A program made the translations under genes and the position numbers. From contig CABFPE010000233.1 of the NCBI GenBank assembly GCA_900660155.1, forward strand, positions 425,418 to 489,417: a stretch of DNA of 64,000 nt, in the 5' to 3' direction. This document shows, piece by piece, positions 1-10,755 of this stretch. This DNA comes from Hofstenia miamia (lineage: Eukaryota > Xenacoelomorpha > Acoela > Hofsteniidae). The notes below the pieces were generated by a model that was not told where the DNA came from, searched no databases, and saw only the letters and a program-made list of their open reading frames with translations. Positions within the stretch are counted from its first letter, which is position 1; every line of letters starts with the position of its first letter.

Positions 1-383
1 AATAAATATACCATGCAGTTGCACCGCAGAAAATTGACATGAAGCAATGGTAGAATCAAGTTTTCGGCTCAGCTTATCTTTAGATTTCATTGTATGAATG
101 TGCACATAAATGTTTTAAAACTCTTAAATCGCGCGGGTAAAAACAGGAAGTTGCCAAGGAGTGTTAGTTTGCGGTTTGCAAATTGAATAAAGAACATACA
201 TTTAAAATTTCAAAACAGTGAGAGTCATTCACGAAGAGGTATGCATGTTTAAAAATTTGTCTAATTTTTTTTGTCGCGTAGTATACTTGTGGTAAAAAAC
301 AATATGGTATTTCAATTTGTCTGCATGTTCATGTTTTAAAGCTTTTACTAATAATTGAACTAATTTCATGTGCACTTCCTCCT

Positions 384-702
384 ATGGCGTTTGAAACTGT
401 TTCTACAAGTGGTGATGGACTGAAATCTCACATAAATCCTTCACTGGAAAAGGCTTTCTGTTCAAGGCAAATTAAAATTGATTTTGCTTTAGAAGCAAAT
501 ACTCTCTTTAAAGAATGTCTTAAATTTATTGAAGACATTCCTGAAGAAAGCGAATATTTTTATAAAAGTCTGAAAGATTTGCATACCAGATTGAGCACAT
601 TAAAGTCATCAAATGATAAAAATTCGGAATATATCAAGAAAATGCCGCAGCTGAAAAAACAATGTTGATTCTATTCAACAAGAAGAAACGTCAGTCTCGC
701 AG
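384..702 (+). CDS. MULE transposase, C-terminal coding block
   Basis: An open frame of 94 codons begins MAFETVSTSGDG and is mainly charged and helical, with KECLKFIEDIPEESEYFYKS in the middle. The same block, with similar protein sequence, lies on the minus strand at 54600-54871, so it has been kept in two element copies and is probably real transposase sequence. In the right-hand copy it follows the SWIM zinc-finger region, so it is the C-terminal side of the enzyme. The frame starting at 384 stops at 668. A second frame across 655-702 reads NNVDSIQQEETSVSQ and runs into a GT donor at 703. Both element copies share the A-run where the frames meet, so the frame change is old or functional. 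The start at 384 may be an exon edge, not a true start. Confidence 0.5.
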
Positions 703-764
703 GTGACTTAATTAGCTTTTATTTTCATTAATGAATATGCCAGGTAGTTTTAAGGATCTACTTC

Positions 765-835
765 TGATTCGTAGTGTAAGATAAACACAGCTGTACATAT
801 GTACAGAAGATGTGAGTTCAAATCTCATCGAATCA
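765..835 (+). repeat. tRNA-like repeat, copy 1
   Basis: Seventy-one bases can fold as a tRNA cloverleaf: acceptor strands TGATTCG and CGAATCA pair perfectly, a GTGT/ACAC D stem and a GTGAG/CTCAT T arm with loop TTCAAAT follow. The D loop lacks the usual GG and the anticodon arm has an odd loop length, so it is unlikely to be a working tRNA. It may be a tRNA-derived SINE or a tRNA-like domain carried by the transposon. Confidence 0.5.
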
Positions 836-889
836 ATATGGCAATAATTATATTGCACAATAAATTGGGCTGAAAATATATATATATCC

Positions 890-1060
890 ATCCTTGTGTG
901 TATCTTTGAATAACCTTATATGGTTTTTCATTGATGTATCTACATTAAAAGTAAGCTTTATGTTATTTCATTAAATAAATTGTAAACGGTTTAAAAGTTG
1001 AAATGAGAACATACGTATTCAAACACAATTGAATATATTCGCTGTTTTGTGTTAATTTGA
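890..1060 (+). repeat. Repeat block shared in the same direction with 53490-53680
   Basis: The phrase CTTATATGGTTTTTCATTGA and the following bases recur at 53510-53590 on the same strand, although the rest of the two transposon copies is inverted relative to each other. It sits between tRNA-like copies 1 and 2, which face opposite ways. Confidence 0.55.
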
Positions 1061-1085
1061 AATGTGGGTCTGTCAAAATAAAGGT

Positions 1086-1158
1086 TGATTCGGTGAGATT
1101 CTAACTCACATAGTCTACATATGTACGTACAGCTGTGTTTATCTTACACTACGAATCA
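1086..1158 (-). repeat. tRNA-like repeat, copy 2
   Basis: Minus-strand copy of the same tRNA-like sequence. The acceptor stem TGATTCG/CGAATCA is perfect, the D stem is GTGT/ACAC and the T stem GTGAG/CTCAC. The anticodon arm differs from copy 1. It faces copy 1, so the pair could form a long hairpin or recombine. Confidence 0.5.
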
Positions 1159-1302
1159 GAATATAAATGAGGGGCGTCCGTAAATTTTCCTCACAAATAG
1201 TGACAACAAAGACAATATGCAATAAAATGCTAATGTTTTGTAGAATTATTCAAGCTATACAATGTGATTTTTAAGAGGTATAGCAATATCAATTATTGAC
1301 AT

Positions 1303-1372
1303 TGATTTGGTGAGATTCGAACTCACAACTTCTGTACATTGTACAGCTGTGTTAATCTTACACTACGAATCA
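1303..1372 (-). repeat. tRNA-like repeat, copy 3
   Basis: Third copy, the one closest to a tRNA: 70 bases, T arm GTGAG-TTCGAAT-CTCAC with a good B-box, D stem GTGT/ACAC and an anticodon arm with a 7-base loop ACAATGT. Position 33 is C where tRNAs have T, and the D loop lacks GG, which argues against a functional tRNA gene. Confidence 0.5.
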
Positions 1373-1411
1373 GAGTTTTATTTTTGATTTAATTGCAATT
1401 GTTTTTTATAG

Positions 1412-1560
1412 TTTAAAAATCGTAAAGCCGCGGCTGATGTAGATCTTCCACACCACAATGAGGTGTCCACAAACCCGCGGTAAGCCTAAAGGAACCAACA
1501 GCAGAAGAATTCAACAGCTTGATCGAACAAAATACCAATATTGACCACTTTGTTATACTA
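1412..1560 (+). CDS. Probable last exon of the MULE transposase, decayed
   Basis: After an AT-rich stretch ending in AG at 1410-1411, the sequence reads FKNRKAADVDLPHHNEVSTN in phase with the preceding exon end at 702. A neighbouring frame then reads RGKPKGTNSRRIQQLDRTK, which resembles the GRPK-type basic tail found at the end of many MULE/FAR1-type proteins. The two stretches are in different frames, so the exon is probably broken by a small indel near 1480. The intron would be 703-1411. This is inference from sequence look only. Confidence 0.35.
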
Positions 1561-2289
1561 ACTTTTAATTAATAAAAGTATTTAATTTGGAAAGCAACCT
1601 TCTCAGGCACGTGGATACAATGCAATTACGTTTGGGGTATTGCCATGTAGATTGTTACCTCCCTCACTGCAATATCACACAGTGAAATCGCCTAGCTTTC
1701 GTCTGGAACGTTATTTTCTAAAAAATCAATACCGCCGGGGGATTGAATTGAAATACTAATATTAAAATTTTTTAAGAAAGTTAAAGCTTCCCGCGGGGGG
1801 ATTGATTTTGAATATTGTAATTAAAATATATATAAAAACGTAAGGTATACCATTAGAGATTTCATTATATAACACTTTTCTATGCATTACTTAATAAAAA
1901 ATCAGAATATTCTACCTCTAAACGTAAAGCAAGTTGCATCAAAACCGTTCATTTTTTATAAAAAACATCCTTATTCTAAAGAAAAATTAATCTTAATTAA
2001 ACACTAAAAGAAATAACTTAAAAAAATAAGATTAAATTTACAAGTTATACCCTATCTTTATTTCAACAATATTTTAACATAGTGCGTTGTTTACAAATCA
2101 CGCTCTCCCCATCCGCGCTCCCCCCCCGGCTAAAATTCAAGATGCCCTAATTTAATGGATTGTGTAAAAGAGTATGTCCTATGATTCAAGTAATGGGAAG
2201 GTTGCTAGGTAATGACGTTTTTATTTCTATTGATTAGAGCAATTTCTCTCCTTATCACTCGGTCAGCATGACACGGTTGCAGCTCTGCA

Positions 2290-2472
2290 CCTCATTATCT
2301 GAACACTAGGTATAGACGAAATTTGAGTATTTTTACAAAAATCGAATTTCTCACTGGAAAAAAATTCTTATTTGCATGTAATTCAGGCATAAGTATATGT
2401 TTTAGCTTTAATCATAATCATTGCAAGAGCACGTCCTACTCCATAGATATGTCAGTGTAAAAAAGCCATGAA
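2290..2472 (+). repeat. Left TIR of the 2290-6719 element
   Basis: Pairs with 6540-6719 with scattered differences across about 180 bp. It ends near ACACTGACATATCTATGG (reverse strand), after which similarity stops. Confidence 0.6.
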
Positions 2473-2497
2473 CGGTAGTGCTCTGTGGGCCAAAGAT

Positions 2498-3872
2498 GGA
2501 ATCGGATCGGATCTAAATAGTGAGAAACTTTCCGATCTGTTTCGGATCAAAAAAATTTTACAAAATGTATATTTGTACAGTTTATACATTAACCATATCT
2601 TAACATTGAATCCCATTTTAGGGGGCTAATAATCTCAATCTAAGTACAATTTTGTATTTGAATTTCATTGTTCGCGTTATTTTTCCCACAACTTATAAAA
2701 TTGATGGCGAATATTTAAAATCTGGAAATGTGATTCATGTTAGCTCTAACACAGCGACAAAATTGTAATGCAAATAAAAACATTTTTTTACAAATGGAAA
2801 AGCAGAATTCTGAAAAAGATTCTCTTTAATATGTATGTCAAAGAAGAAACACAGAGAAGAAAGTGGAATACCTAAGCTGTTGCAAAACATTTCCAAAATG
2901 TAATAATATTATTATAATTTAGGATACTATTCATTGAAATAATTTCATATACATTGCACTATAAGCAATTAACAATGCTACGACCAACTTAGTCTTCAGA
3001 AAGGGGGATCGTGGTTATTATAATCACTAATAAAAAAATATGTATAAAAATGTATTGAACTCTGCATTCGGTACACCAATAATAGGGTATTTAAAATTTG
3101 TAATCTAATCTATTATCCAATTTCAGTAAAATTCAAAATTTATATTTCTATTTCAAACTTTGTTTGAACAATTAATTTTTCTATGACAAATTTTAATACA
3201 CTCTACTCCAATTTTTTTAATGTCTTGCAATATAAATTTTTTAGCTTGTTCCTTAATTTACCATTGTTTGCATTATTGTTTTCATTGCCCTAGATGCAAT
3301 TTTGAAGTAAATTTATCTTGTTGTTTGAAACAATTTCAATTCTCAATTCATAGTGACATTGCAAAATGGTGATTTTTGGACTTGGATGTAATAAAATTAA
3401 TAGGGCGATAATACCATAAGAAACTCACCGCATTTAAACTCCATAAATAGATTATGATTATAGTTGATGACAATTTTGTGGAATAAAATTACCACAAAGC
3501 TTACAAATAAGTAAAGATATGAATTTGTTGAAGCTTTGGCAATTATCAATTTCCACCATAATCAAAATCAGAAACAGATTTGCTTCTTGTGGATGGACAA
3601 TTACAGATAAAAGAAGCAATCTGGTTCAAACATAGAAAATTAAAGCGCACGCCCAGTAGAAATCCAGTTGTGTCCATTTAAATTCTAGAGATTTTAGTCT
3701 ATTTTTCATCACAAGATAATGTTGTTAGCACTTAAAACTTTCTATTCGCATTTGAAAAAAAATATAAAATATATTTTAAGTCTATATGCTTAATGAAATT
3801 CGGATCCGTTTCGGATCTAAAACTAAAATTCTTTTAAAAATTCGGATCGGATCGAATCGGATCCAGATCATA
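2498..3872. other. Two GGATC-rich blocks in inverted arrangement
   Basis: 2498-2550 carries AATCGGATCGGATC and TTTCGGATC; 3796-3872 carries TTCGGATCCGTTTCGGATC and TCGGATCGGATCGAATCGG. Clusters of one short word at both edges of a roughly 1.37-kb stretch resemble the subterminal repeats of hAT-type MITEs, such as the CTCGAA words of the element at 56755. I cannot find clear terminal repeats or a target duplication. The 1.2 kb between the blocks shows nothing recognisable. Confidence 0.3.
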
Positions 3873-4657
3873 AAGTTTTTGTATCTATTGGTATAAAAGT
3901 TTATACCTTGGTGATTGAATATTTTTCTTTTAATGTAGTTTCTATGCATATCCTAAAGCATATTTTCGAAATTTCGACGCATTGTTTGAAGACGCATATT
4001 TCGAATATTTTTATGGATATAAAGCCCTGCCCTAAACATATTTGACAACACACAAACAGTATGAAAATATTTTCAATGAAACTACACTGTACTGATTGTA
4101 TGACATTGTAAAATAAGTAAATTACATTAGTTTGTCTACTGAAGTTAGAAACTTAAGCTGCTTACATTATAATATATTGTCCATAAGTACTATATTATTA
4201 AATTAATGCAATATGAAAAGATAACCGTTAAATAGAATTCCCTAGAACGGATGAAGCCATAAATTTTATGTTTAATATTTTATGTAGTGTTTTGTAATTT
4301 CTATGATAAATCTACATGAAGATTTGTGTTACAGGAAATGCATTTACGACAAGATGTATAGAATAGACCTAGTGCGCAAACAAATGATTTTAAGATTTTA
4401 GATCCTCGAATAACAGGAACAAATACTCATCCAAAGCCTGTGTGCCCGGCCGGTGTTCGTAGAATAAAAGCCCGTGCCCATAAATGTTTAACAGTGCCCG
4501 TTACGGACCTTACTCCAGATGATAATCTTAATAAATATTGAGCTTTATTAACGTTTCCATTTTTCGCTAACAAACTAAATTATTAATATTTCCGTAAGCA
4601 TTTTGCTTCAGGAACTTTATCTAATTTAAATTCAATATGACGTTAAGTAATACATTA

Positions 4658-4661
<4 letters not shown>

Positions 4662-4690
<29 letters not shown>
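4662..4690. repeat. (TA)n microsatellite
   Basis: About 14 TA dinucleotides in a row. Confidence 0.9.
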
Positions 4691-4696
<6 letters not shown>

Positions 4697-5220
4697 GCGA
4701 TCTAGAATTTTTATTTCCACAATATTTTATCATCATATTTCCACATCAATTATGATATTGCATTTGTTTTAATCATATACTGTAAATTTAAGTTATACAC
4801 TAATCTATGCAAAAATAATTTCTGTAGCATTTATAATGATCATAAATTTCCAAATTAGGCTATGTTAACTACCTTGAAACGTCAAGGGTGCTTAAAATTT
4901 ACTACTTCAATTGCTACATTTAGGGGTATGAAAAACTATAATTTAAGCTTTTATTTTATACTTAACTGCTTGCATATAATATTGTTATTAATGGAAACAG
5001 TAAGCAAAAGAAATTTTCAAAATTTCATAGATGTGTTTTGCCCATATATTATCGGCTAGATATACGAAATCATTGCCTAACCCTAAGCTGCATAGAAGTT
5101 ATTGAAGCTTAGTTTTTAAAGTTAGACGCTAAAAAAGCCCTTACAACAAAATATCTGTAGTGAAATTGAATTTTCGGCAGATTTATAATTCAGAGGTTTA
5201 CAATATAAAGTCCTTTAAAC

Positions 5221-5424
5221 CATGAACTTCTATAACACTAACTGGACTGGAACAAATGACTAAATAACAGCAACATTTGGCCGATTTCACTCAATTATTT
5301 ATTAATTCCGCTCTTTTATGAGTGAATTGAAGAGCGGAATTAATAAATGACTGAGTGAAATCGGCCAAATGTTGCTGTTATTTATTCATTTGTTCCAGTC
5401 CAGTTAGTGTTATAGAAGTTCATG
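5221..5424. repeat. 204-bp near-perfect hairpin
   Basis: The left arm 5221-5315 and right arm 5330-5424 are each 95 bases and pair with about three mismatches around a 14-base loop. Just outside, TTTAAAC stands on both sides, which is either a further arm extension or a target duplication. It could be a small hairpin MITE or, if transcribed, a source of small RNAs. Confidence 0.85.
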
Positions 5425-6539
5425 TTTAAACGCTTGTTGAAACAAAATCTCCTTGCTGAACAGTATTTACTGGGATCATCTAAAAAATTAAATGTATGGC
5501 GAAGTATGAAATCCAGCAAATCTTAATTCTTTTATTTTGTAAATAGTGTTGTTTTTTTAATTGTTTTAAATTTATTATTTGTAGCTTAGTTTGTAGTTTG
5601 TACATTTTGTATCTATATTTGTATATATTGTATATATCATGTATAGAACATCAATGTGCACAAACAAACGAATAAATAGCTATTGAAGTGTAATTTATTA
5701 ATATTTTCCCTATTTGTATCTATAGTAACTGAAAATGAAATTCAATTCCAACTACTGCGTCAGACTTGTTATATATTATTCTGGATCAGACTCGTGCATA
5801 TAACAATTTATTATATATACAATGAAATTACCTATTTCGAATTCTTTGTTTCAAATTTATATTACTCTCTGGGTACGGGTTCAGCCAATCAAAACTGTGT
5901 AATTTTATCGACTATGATTAAGTCGACCCTAAAAGATTACAATGAATCTTTATTTCCAGCCGTTTGTACAGTGTACATATATAATAATTATAATTAGTTC
6001 TATCCCAGCTTATCATTTCGATTCCAAAAACCTCTTATTTCCACATATATCACAGCAGTGTGTTCTTCTCCTCAATAATATCTTTAATTAACAGCGCAAA
6101 TTTCGGTGTGTGATGTTTAACTCATAGAACTTAATCAATCATACACAAGCTCATCTCTTGATAAGAAATTAACAATAGAATCCGTGTTGTACATCGTCAA
6201 TTGAAAAGTTTGAAATTTAAAAATTTTTGAATCGCATTCTATTTTAAAGAAAAATAATATAACTTCCAGCTACATGTAAACTTATATGCATATGCAACAA
6301 TATGAAATCTTGGGATATTAAGTATTTGTTGTTGATTAATATCCAAAATTGAGAAAATCTTCGGACTAAGAGAGAATTTTTGAGTCTAAACATATTTCTT
6401 TATTCAAAACAGTATAATCAAACAAGAATGGCGATTTATTCAAAATATATTTAACCCAATTTCCAATAGTGTTACTTTTATGTAACAAACCGATTTGTCC
6501 GTATTTGTAAACAATTTTATCCAAGCCTGTTAAGAAATA

Positions 6540-6719
6540 TGGAAGGATTTTTACACTGACACATCTATGGGGTAGGGCGTGCTCATGCAATGATTAAGAT
6601 TACTGCGAAAACATATTTTTATGTCTGAATTACATGCAAATAAGATTTTTTTCAATGAGAAATCTGATTTTTGTAAAAATGTTCAAATTATTTCCACAGC
6701 TAATGTTCAGATAATGAGG
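6540..6719 (-). repeat. Right TIR of the 2290-6719 element
   Basis: Inverted partner of 2290-2472, ending GTTCAGATAATGAGG at the outer edge. Confidence 0.6.
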
Positions 6720-7989
6720 AGGTCTAATGCCGATGGGAACAACAACTACCCTGAAGTATTTAAAGACAATCTTTATGAGTCCCGTCCAGACTGTGAGTCC
6801 CGTCGGAGGTTGTCTCGAGTAGGACAGGACAGTGCCAGGCCACGAATTTAAGTTGAAAAAGAAAGAGGAGAAAATTTTCTATTTAGTGGTGTGATTAAAT
6901 TTTAAATATCTTCGTTAGTTCGTGAGTTATGTGGAATTCATCACAAATTTTGAAAAATTCTTAGTGGAAATAGGGATAAATTGACAAAGTAAAAATAGCT
7001 ACAAATGTGTCGGATTTTCAGATCTAAATACTCTTAAGACGATAACACCCAATTCCAGTCCAAACCCAAAAAAATATATAAAAACATCACAACTCCAGCC
7101 CAGGATAATTATGAATTAAATTCAAGTACTGTACTAAATTTGAAAGAATTTATTGAAATGGGATCAACAGCTTGTCTAATATGGTTGGGATTCGTGGGTT
7201 CTTATGTGAATCCCATTTGCCTCTTGGGGTGCGTGAAATTTTACCACATAGGTTTCATGATGATTGTTACTGAAGTAATTCGTATGGCCACTTCTTGCAA
7301 TGTAAAACATCCGTTTTGTTAGTTGGAAGATATTTGCAATGTGCACAATTTTTCATTTTTTTCATTTTTGAATTTTACATCTGCAGGAAGCAAATTGAAA
7401 AATTTCGCACAATTAAACTAAATTGTAGCTATGTACAACTTCTGTGACTTCCGCTTTAATCTGTACTTAAATCTTCAACAATTTTATTGGTTTTCTTTCT
7501 TTTGTTAAATGAGGCTTGTACTGGCATATGTAGTTTTCTCCATAGAGACACGAGTTCTGTTTCTACATTAGTTAAGGTCAAGTTGATTGAATTTGTGCTA
7601 CCCAATACCAACATACAGTGGTATCTTCCAAGTACTATGAATGCAGATATCAGACATGACATTTTGCTGAAAGGAATATCCGCTAACAGGCCATATATTC
7701 TGTTAAAGCATGTGAACTTGGTTTTTCAATTATCTGTATGGCATCACAACTAAGAGAAAGCGTTCATGAAATGGGATAAATTAAAATTCTATGATGGCAC
7801 AGCTTGACACAACTATCAATAATTTCGTAGTAATCAATCTGTCCTCATTTGCCCTAGCGACATGGGGATTCAGTAGGATATAATTACTCAATTTAACTTA
7901 ATTTTTGGCAGAAAAAGTACATTTGGCATGTTTTGATTGATTGTTTCCATAAGAAATTCCATAATATATATGTGGATTTTGCTTAATAT
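6720..7989. other. No gene recognised
   Basis: AT-rich sequence between the TIR element and the minus-strand LINE. The two overlapping open frames at 7456-7753 run on opposite strands. The minus one (containing LVSLWRKLHMPVQASF) could be a scrap from the 3' part of the neighbouring LINE, but this is weak. Confidence 0.4.
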
Positions 7990-8677
7990 AATTCTCTTAC
8001 TCTAAATCTTATCATTGATTTTTAAAGTGAATTTTTCTTCCCACGAATTAATTGATGTTATTGTATTCTTAAGTACCAATTTCTCATCTAGATCTGAATG
8101 TTTGTAGCAAGGTATTCCTGCAGTTGAATCATCTGAATATTCACCATAAAGCAGTTAGGTTGTGAGGATCTTAGTGAATCACTTGACATTGAGTGCACAT
8201 TTGGACCTCCAACTGTTCATTAGGAGGATCCTAATGTAATTTCTATTGGATTGCAAGTGATTCCTTTAAAAGTTAATTGCTGTGAACGACCTTTTGTGAA
8301 GGAATACAGCCATGAGCATATATGCTGGAATTAATAAAATGATTATATGTTAATGCACTACTTTCTTGGTTTAATGTGTCAAACGCCTTTGAGAAATCTA
8401 TTGAAATTGAGTGTATTCCTTCAATGTTATTATTATCCAAAGCCTTGCATGCTTGATGTTGAAATGTTATAAGATAATCATTTGTAGACATACCTTTTTT
8501 ATATGCAAATTGATTAATATCTTCCTTTCTAATTATTTCAGGAGAAATAAAATATTTGTGTACTATTTTTTCAAATATTCTAGCTGACAGAGAGGTAATG
8601 CTAATACCACGAATTTCATTAGGATTCTTGGCAATGTTAACCTTAGCAATTGGTTGTATATTTATAGCTTGTAACAT
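7990..8677 (-). pseudogene. LINE ORF2, reverse transcriptase domain
   Basis: The first part contains IRGISITSLSARIFEKIVHK (fingers region), FAYKKGMSTNDYLITFQHQA and the palm motif SIDFSKAFDTLN with its catalytic aspartate. Further along, in other frames at about 8150-8000, a degraded VGGPN stretch and EYSDDSTAGIP followed by NSWEEKFTLKIN correspond to the PQG and (Y/F)xDD blocks. The enzyme would copy LINE RNA into DNA at the nicked target. It is broken by frameshifts after about 8273, so it cannot be active. Confidence 0.75.
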
Positions 8678-8742
8678 GAAGGAAAAACTCAGGCTGTAAG
8701 AGATTCATTCCAAAGAGAATAATAAATTGGTGCCAATATATC

Positions 8743-9297
8743 TCAGTAATTTCTATAAATCCAGTACGGGATGCCGTTGGGACCATTTGAAGATTTTTTG
8801 CAATTCCGTAAACGATAAGATACTACATTAAGAGGTATATTTGGCTCAGGATGACTTAAGAGGTCAAAAGAAGGATTTGATTTATGATTATATTCCGACT
8901 GTCGTTGTGATATTGCTGCTAGAATCTTATGTAAATCCTCACAATCAAAACAATCCATATCAATTTTTTTACATGAAAAGTTTCTGTTGGATGTTGTATC
9001 TATTTTTCGCCACCAGTTTTTGGAACCTAATTTTTCAACATTGGCTTTCTTAAATTTTCTAATTTTTTCTGAAATTACTGCTGCTTTTGAATATCGCTTT
9101 TTGTATTCAGCTCTTTGTTTTTGCTGTAAAAGATACTCAATTTTAGGAGTAATCCATTTAGGATCTCTGTCATTCATCCACACTGATTTCTTAGGAAATG
9201 TATCTTCAAATAATTGGAGTATCCGTTTTTCAAATTTGTTGATATTTTCATCAAAGTTACCATTGTTTGTGAACTTACTAAAATCTTCCATATGCAT
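8743..9297 (-). pseudogene. LINE ORF2, region between endonuclease and reverse transcriptase
   Basis: An open frame of 184 codons, rich in Lys and Arg (YKKRYSKAAVISEKIRKFKK) with a conserved-looking WITPKIEYLLQQK stretch, typical of the linker that follows the endonuclease in Jockey/I-type LINEs. It ends in SSNGPNGIPYWIYRNY, matching the conserved G-x-D/N-G-I-P entry to the reverse transcriptase. It lies just upstream of the RT block at 8677. Confidence 0.7.
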
Positions 9298-9347
9298 TTT
9301 CCCAGTAAAGACTATGTGATGTTTTATACTGAAGTCACGAAAGTGTG

Positions 9348-9960
9348 CTAATACACACTAGTAGGTAGTCGTTTCTTTGGACTAAGGATTAGAGCCTTAT
9401 GATCAGAACGAATGTTAAGTTCCATACTTGCTACTTCTTCAACTAGTTGAGGATGAGTAGTCAGTAAACCATCAAGAAAGGCAGTTTTTCGACTAGGAGG
9501 ATTATCAAGTACTATAAGATCAGTTTCATCTAATAACAAGTTGAGATCTAATTTATTCCAATCTCCACCTATTATAACCGGAACATTTTTGTAGATGTTT
9601 TGTAACTTCATGTATGATTGTGATAGAAATTCTATGAGCTGTGTATCACGGCCTGGTGGACTGTAGGATACATTAACAAGGTATTTTTTGTAGTTTGTCA
9701 TCACCAAAATTCAAAGAGATTCTGTGTCATCTTCTCCCATCTCTACGATTTCACTATTTAATGTTTTACGGATGTAAACAATCACACCTCCTCCTTTATG
9801 CAACTTTGTACAATTCTTTTTATGACAGTAGCAAATATATCTGTCCCTTCTGTGATGTTCAAAGCCAGCAATAGCCAGGTATTGATCTGGATGGTTCGGA
9901 GAATGACTTATGATTTACACAAGAAATCCGTATGTTTTCATCAGAAGCTAATTCACAGTT
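9348..9960 (-). pseudogene. LINE ORF2, APE-type endonuclease domain
   Basis: The C-terminal half (9707-9348) shows VPVIIGGDWNKLD, in place of the usual GDFN block, then LDGLLTTHP and a closing SDHKALIL block that matches the catalytic SDH of exonuclease-endonuclease-phosphatase enzymes. The N-terminal half, in other frames up to about 9960, shows AGFEHHRRDR and KGGGVIVYIRK, also standard LINE endonuclease blocks. In the family this domain nicks target DNA to start reverse transcription. At least two frame breaks separate the pieces. Confidence 0.75.
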
Positions 9961-9989
9961 TCTACGTTTTACAGATTGATTTTAGCAAT

Positions 9990-10745
9990 TTTTCATGATA
10001 TGTTGTTCACCACATTTAATGCAGTTGGGTTGATTCTGCTTGCAATGCGTTTTAGAGTGGCCAAATAATAAACATATATTACATTGTCGGGCTTAATAAA
10101 ATCTTTTAGTGTTACTAGCTTATTACAGAATTTTATCTTGTTACATTTAATTAAAGCTTCTCTTTCAGAGAGGCAATCTTCACTACTGCAACATAATCCC
10201 CAGATTTCACTTGATAAGAATATAGAAGAAAGAAAGTTGAGTTATCATTCAATAATGACAGATTTTGTCGTAAAAAGTCAGAACAAAATTGATTATTTTC
10301 AGGATTTCCCTAAAAATTAGGGATGTACGGTATTGATATATTTGGTAAAAGTTTTTTTTCATGAGTTGGATTATATCCTACCTATGTCTTTTAATGTATT
10401 TATTACATCGCCAATTGGGAATCGCAAAAGAACTTTATCTGAGTTTGTACTTTTAATGGTATGCAAAGGTGCAGAATTTTCATGAAGAGCTTTTATAATG
10501 TTATTTTCTAGATTTTTAATGACAGTTGCATCAGGTCGCGAGTCTCCTATTTTGATTGAAATTGTTTCAACATTAGATGCTTTAGATTGAGATTTCATAA
10601 CGTTTGTATAAGATGGTTTATTGACAGTTATTGTGGTCTTTGCATCCTTATTTTTTTGCTGTAGTTGTAAAAGGAGTTCTTCAATTATTGCATTTTTGCA
10701 CTTAGACACTAACTCAAACAATCCGTCTTTAACATTGACTTTCAT
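9990..10745 (-). pseudogene. LINE ORF1, nucleic-acid-binding protein with CCHC knuckles
   Basis: The N-terminal part begins MKVNVKDGLFELVSKCKNAI if the ATG at 10745 is used; the open frame extends further upstream to 10874, but that part overlaps the opposing LINE and is probably not coding. A middle region SIKIGDSRPDATVIKNLENN is typical of the stretch before the knuckles. Two zinc knuckles, CNICLLFGHSKTHC and CIKCGEQHIMKNC, lie at about 10095-9995 in another frame. Its role in the family is RNA binding. It is frameshifted between about 10370 and 10100. Confidence 0.7.
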
Positions 10746-10755
10746 TTTTTTATTT

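Larger units (their letters stand above)
1..2277 (+). mobile_element. Mutator-like DNA transposon (MULE), 3' part, cut by window start
   Basis: This stretch matches, in inverted orientation, the element at 52803-56537. Shared blocks are the coding block at 384-668, the tRNA-like block at 765-835 and the terminal repeat at about 2150-2277, whose outer end reads TTATCACTCGGTCAG. The catalytic part of the transposase would lie before base 1. Unlike its partner, this copy keeps its CpG dinucleotides. The assignment to the MULE superfamily rests on the transposase pieces in the partner copy. The outer target duplication cannot be checked because the other end is off the window. Confidence 0.7.
2290..6719. 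mobile_element. DNA transposon-like element with about 180-bp TIRs
   Basis: Bases 2290-2472 and 6540-6719 are inverted copies of one another, starting CCTCATTATCTGAAC at the outside and containing TTACATGCAAATAAGA. The two ends enclose 4.1 kb with no recognisable transposase, so this is probably a non-autonomous or gutted element. It begins 12 bp after the MULE end at 2277. No clear target duplication is visible next to the outer ends. The interior holds a pair of GGATC-rich blocks and a long hairpin, described separately; the few short open frames inside look like chance. Confidence 0.6.
7990..10745 (-). mobile_element. APE-type LINE with zinc-knuckle ORF1, decayed
   Basis: Reading leftwards: an ORF1 ending in two CCHC knuckles (10745 to about 9990), an apurinic-type endonuclease (about 9960-9348), a linker (9297-8743) and a reverse transcriptase (8677 to about 7990). 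This order and content fit the I/R1/Jockey type of LINE. The frame is interrupted at least four times and no poly-A or microsatellite tail is evident at the 3' end. Its 5' end abuts an unrelated LINE facing the other way. Confidence 0.8.

Noticed and set aside
1303-1372. Genuine tRNA gene
   Set aside because: The D loop lacks GG, position 33 is C, and several inverted copies vary in the anticodon arm; tRNA-derived repeat is more likely.
5683-5997. 104-codon open frame as a gene
   Set aside because: Very Tyr/Ile/Asn-rich as expected from AT-rich DNA, with no recognisable features and lying inside a non-autonomous element.
10621-10755. Extension of the plus ORF1 upstream of 10756
   Set aside because: That part is the complement of the minus LINE ORF1; the frame is open by chance and the ATG at 10756 marks the change.
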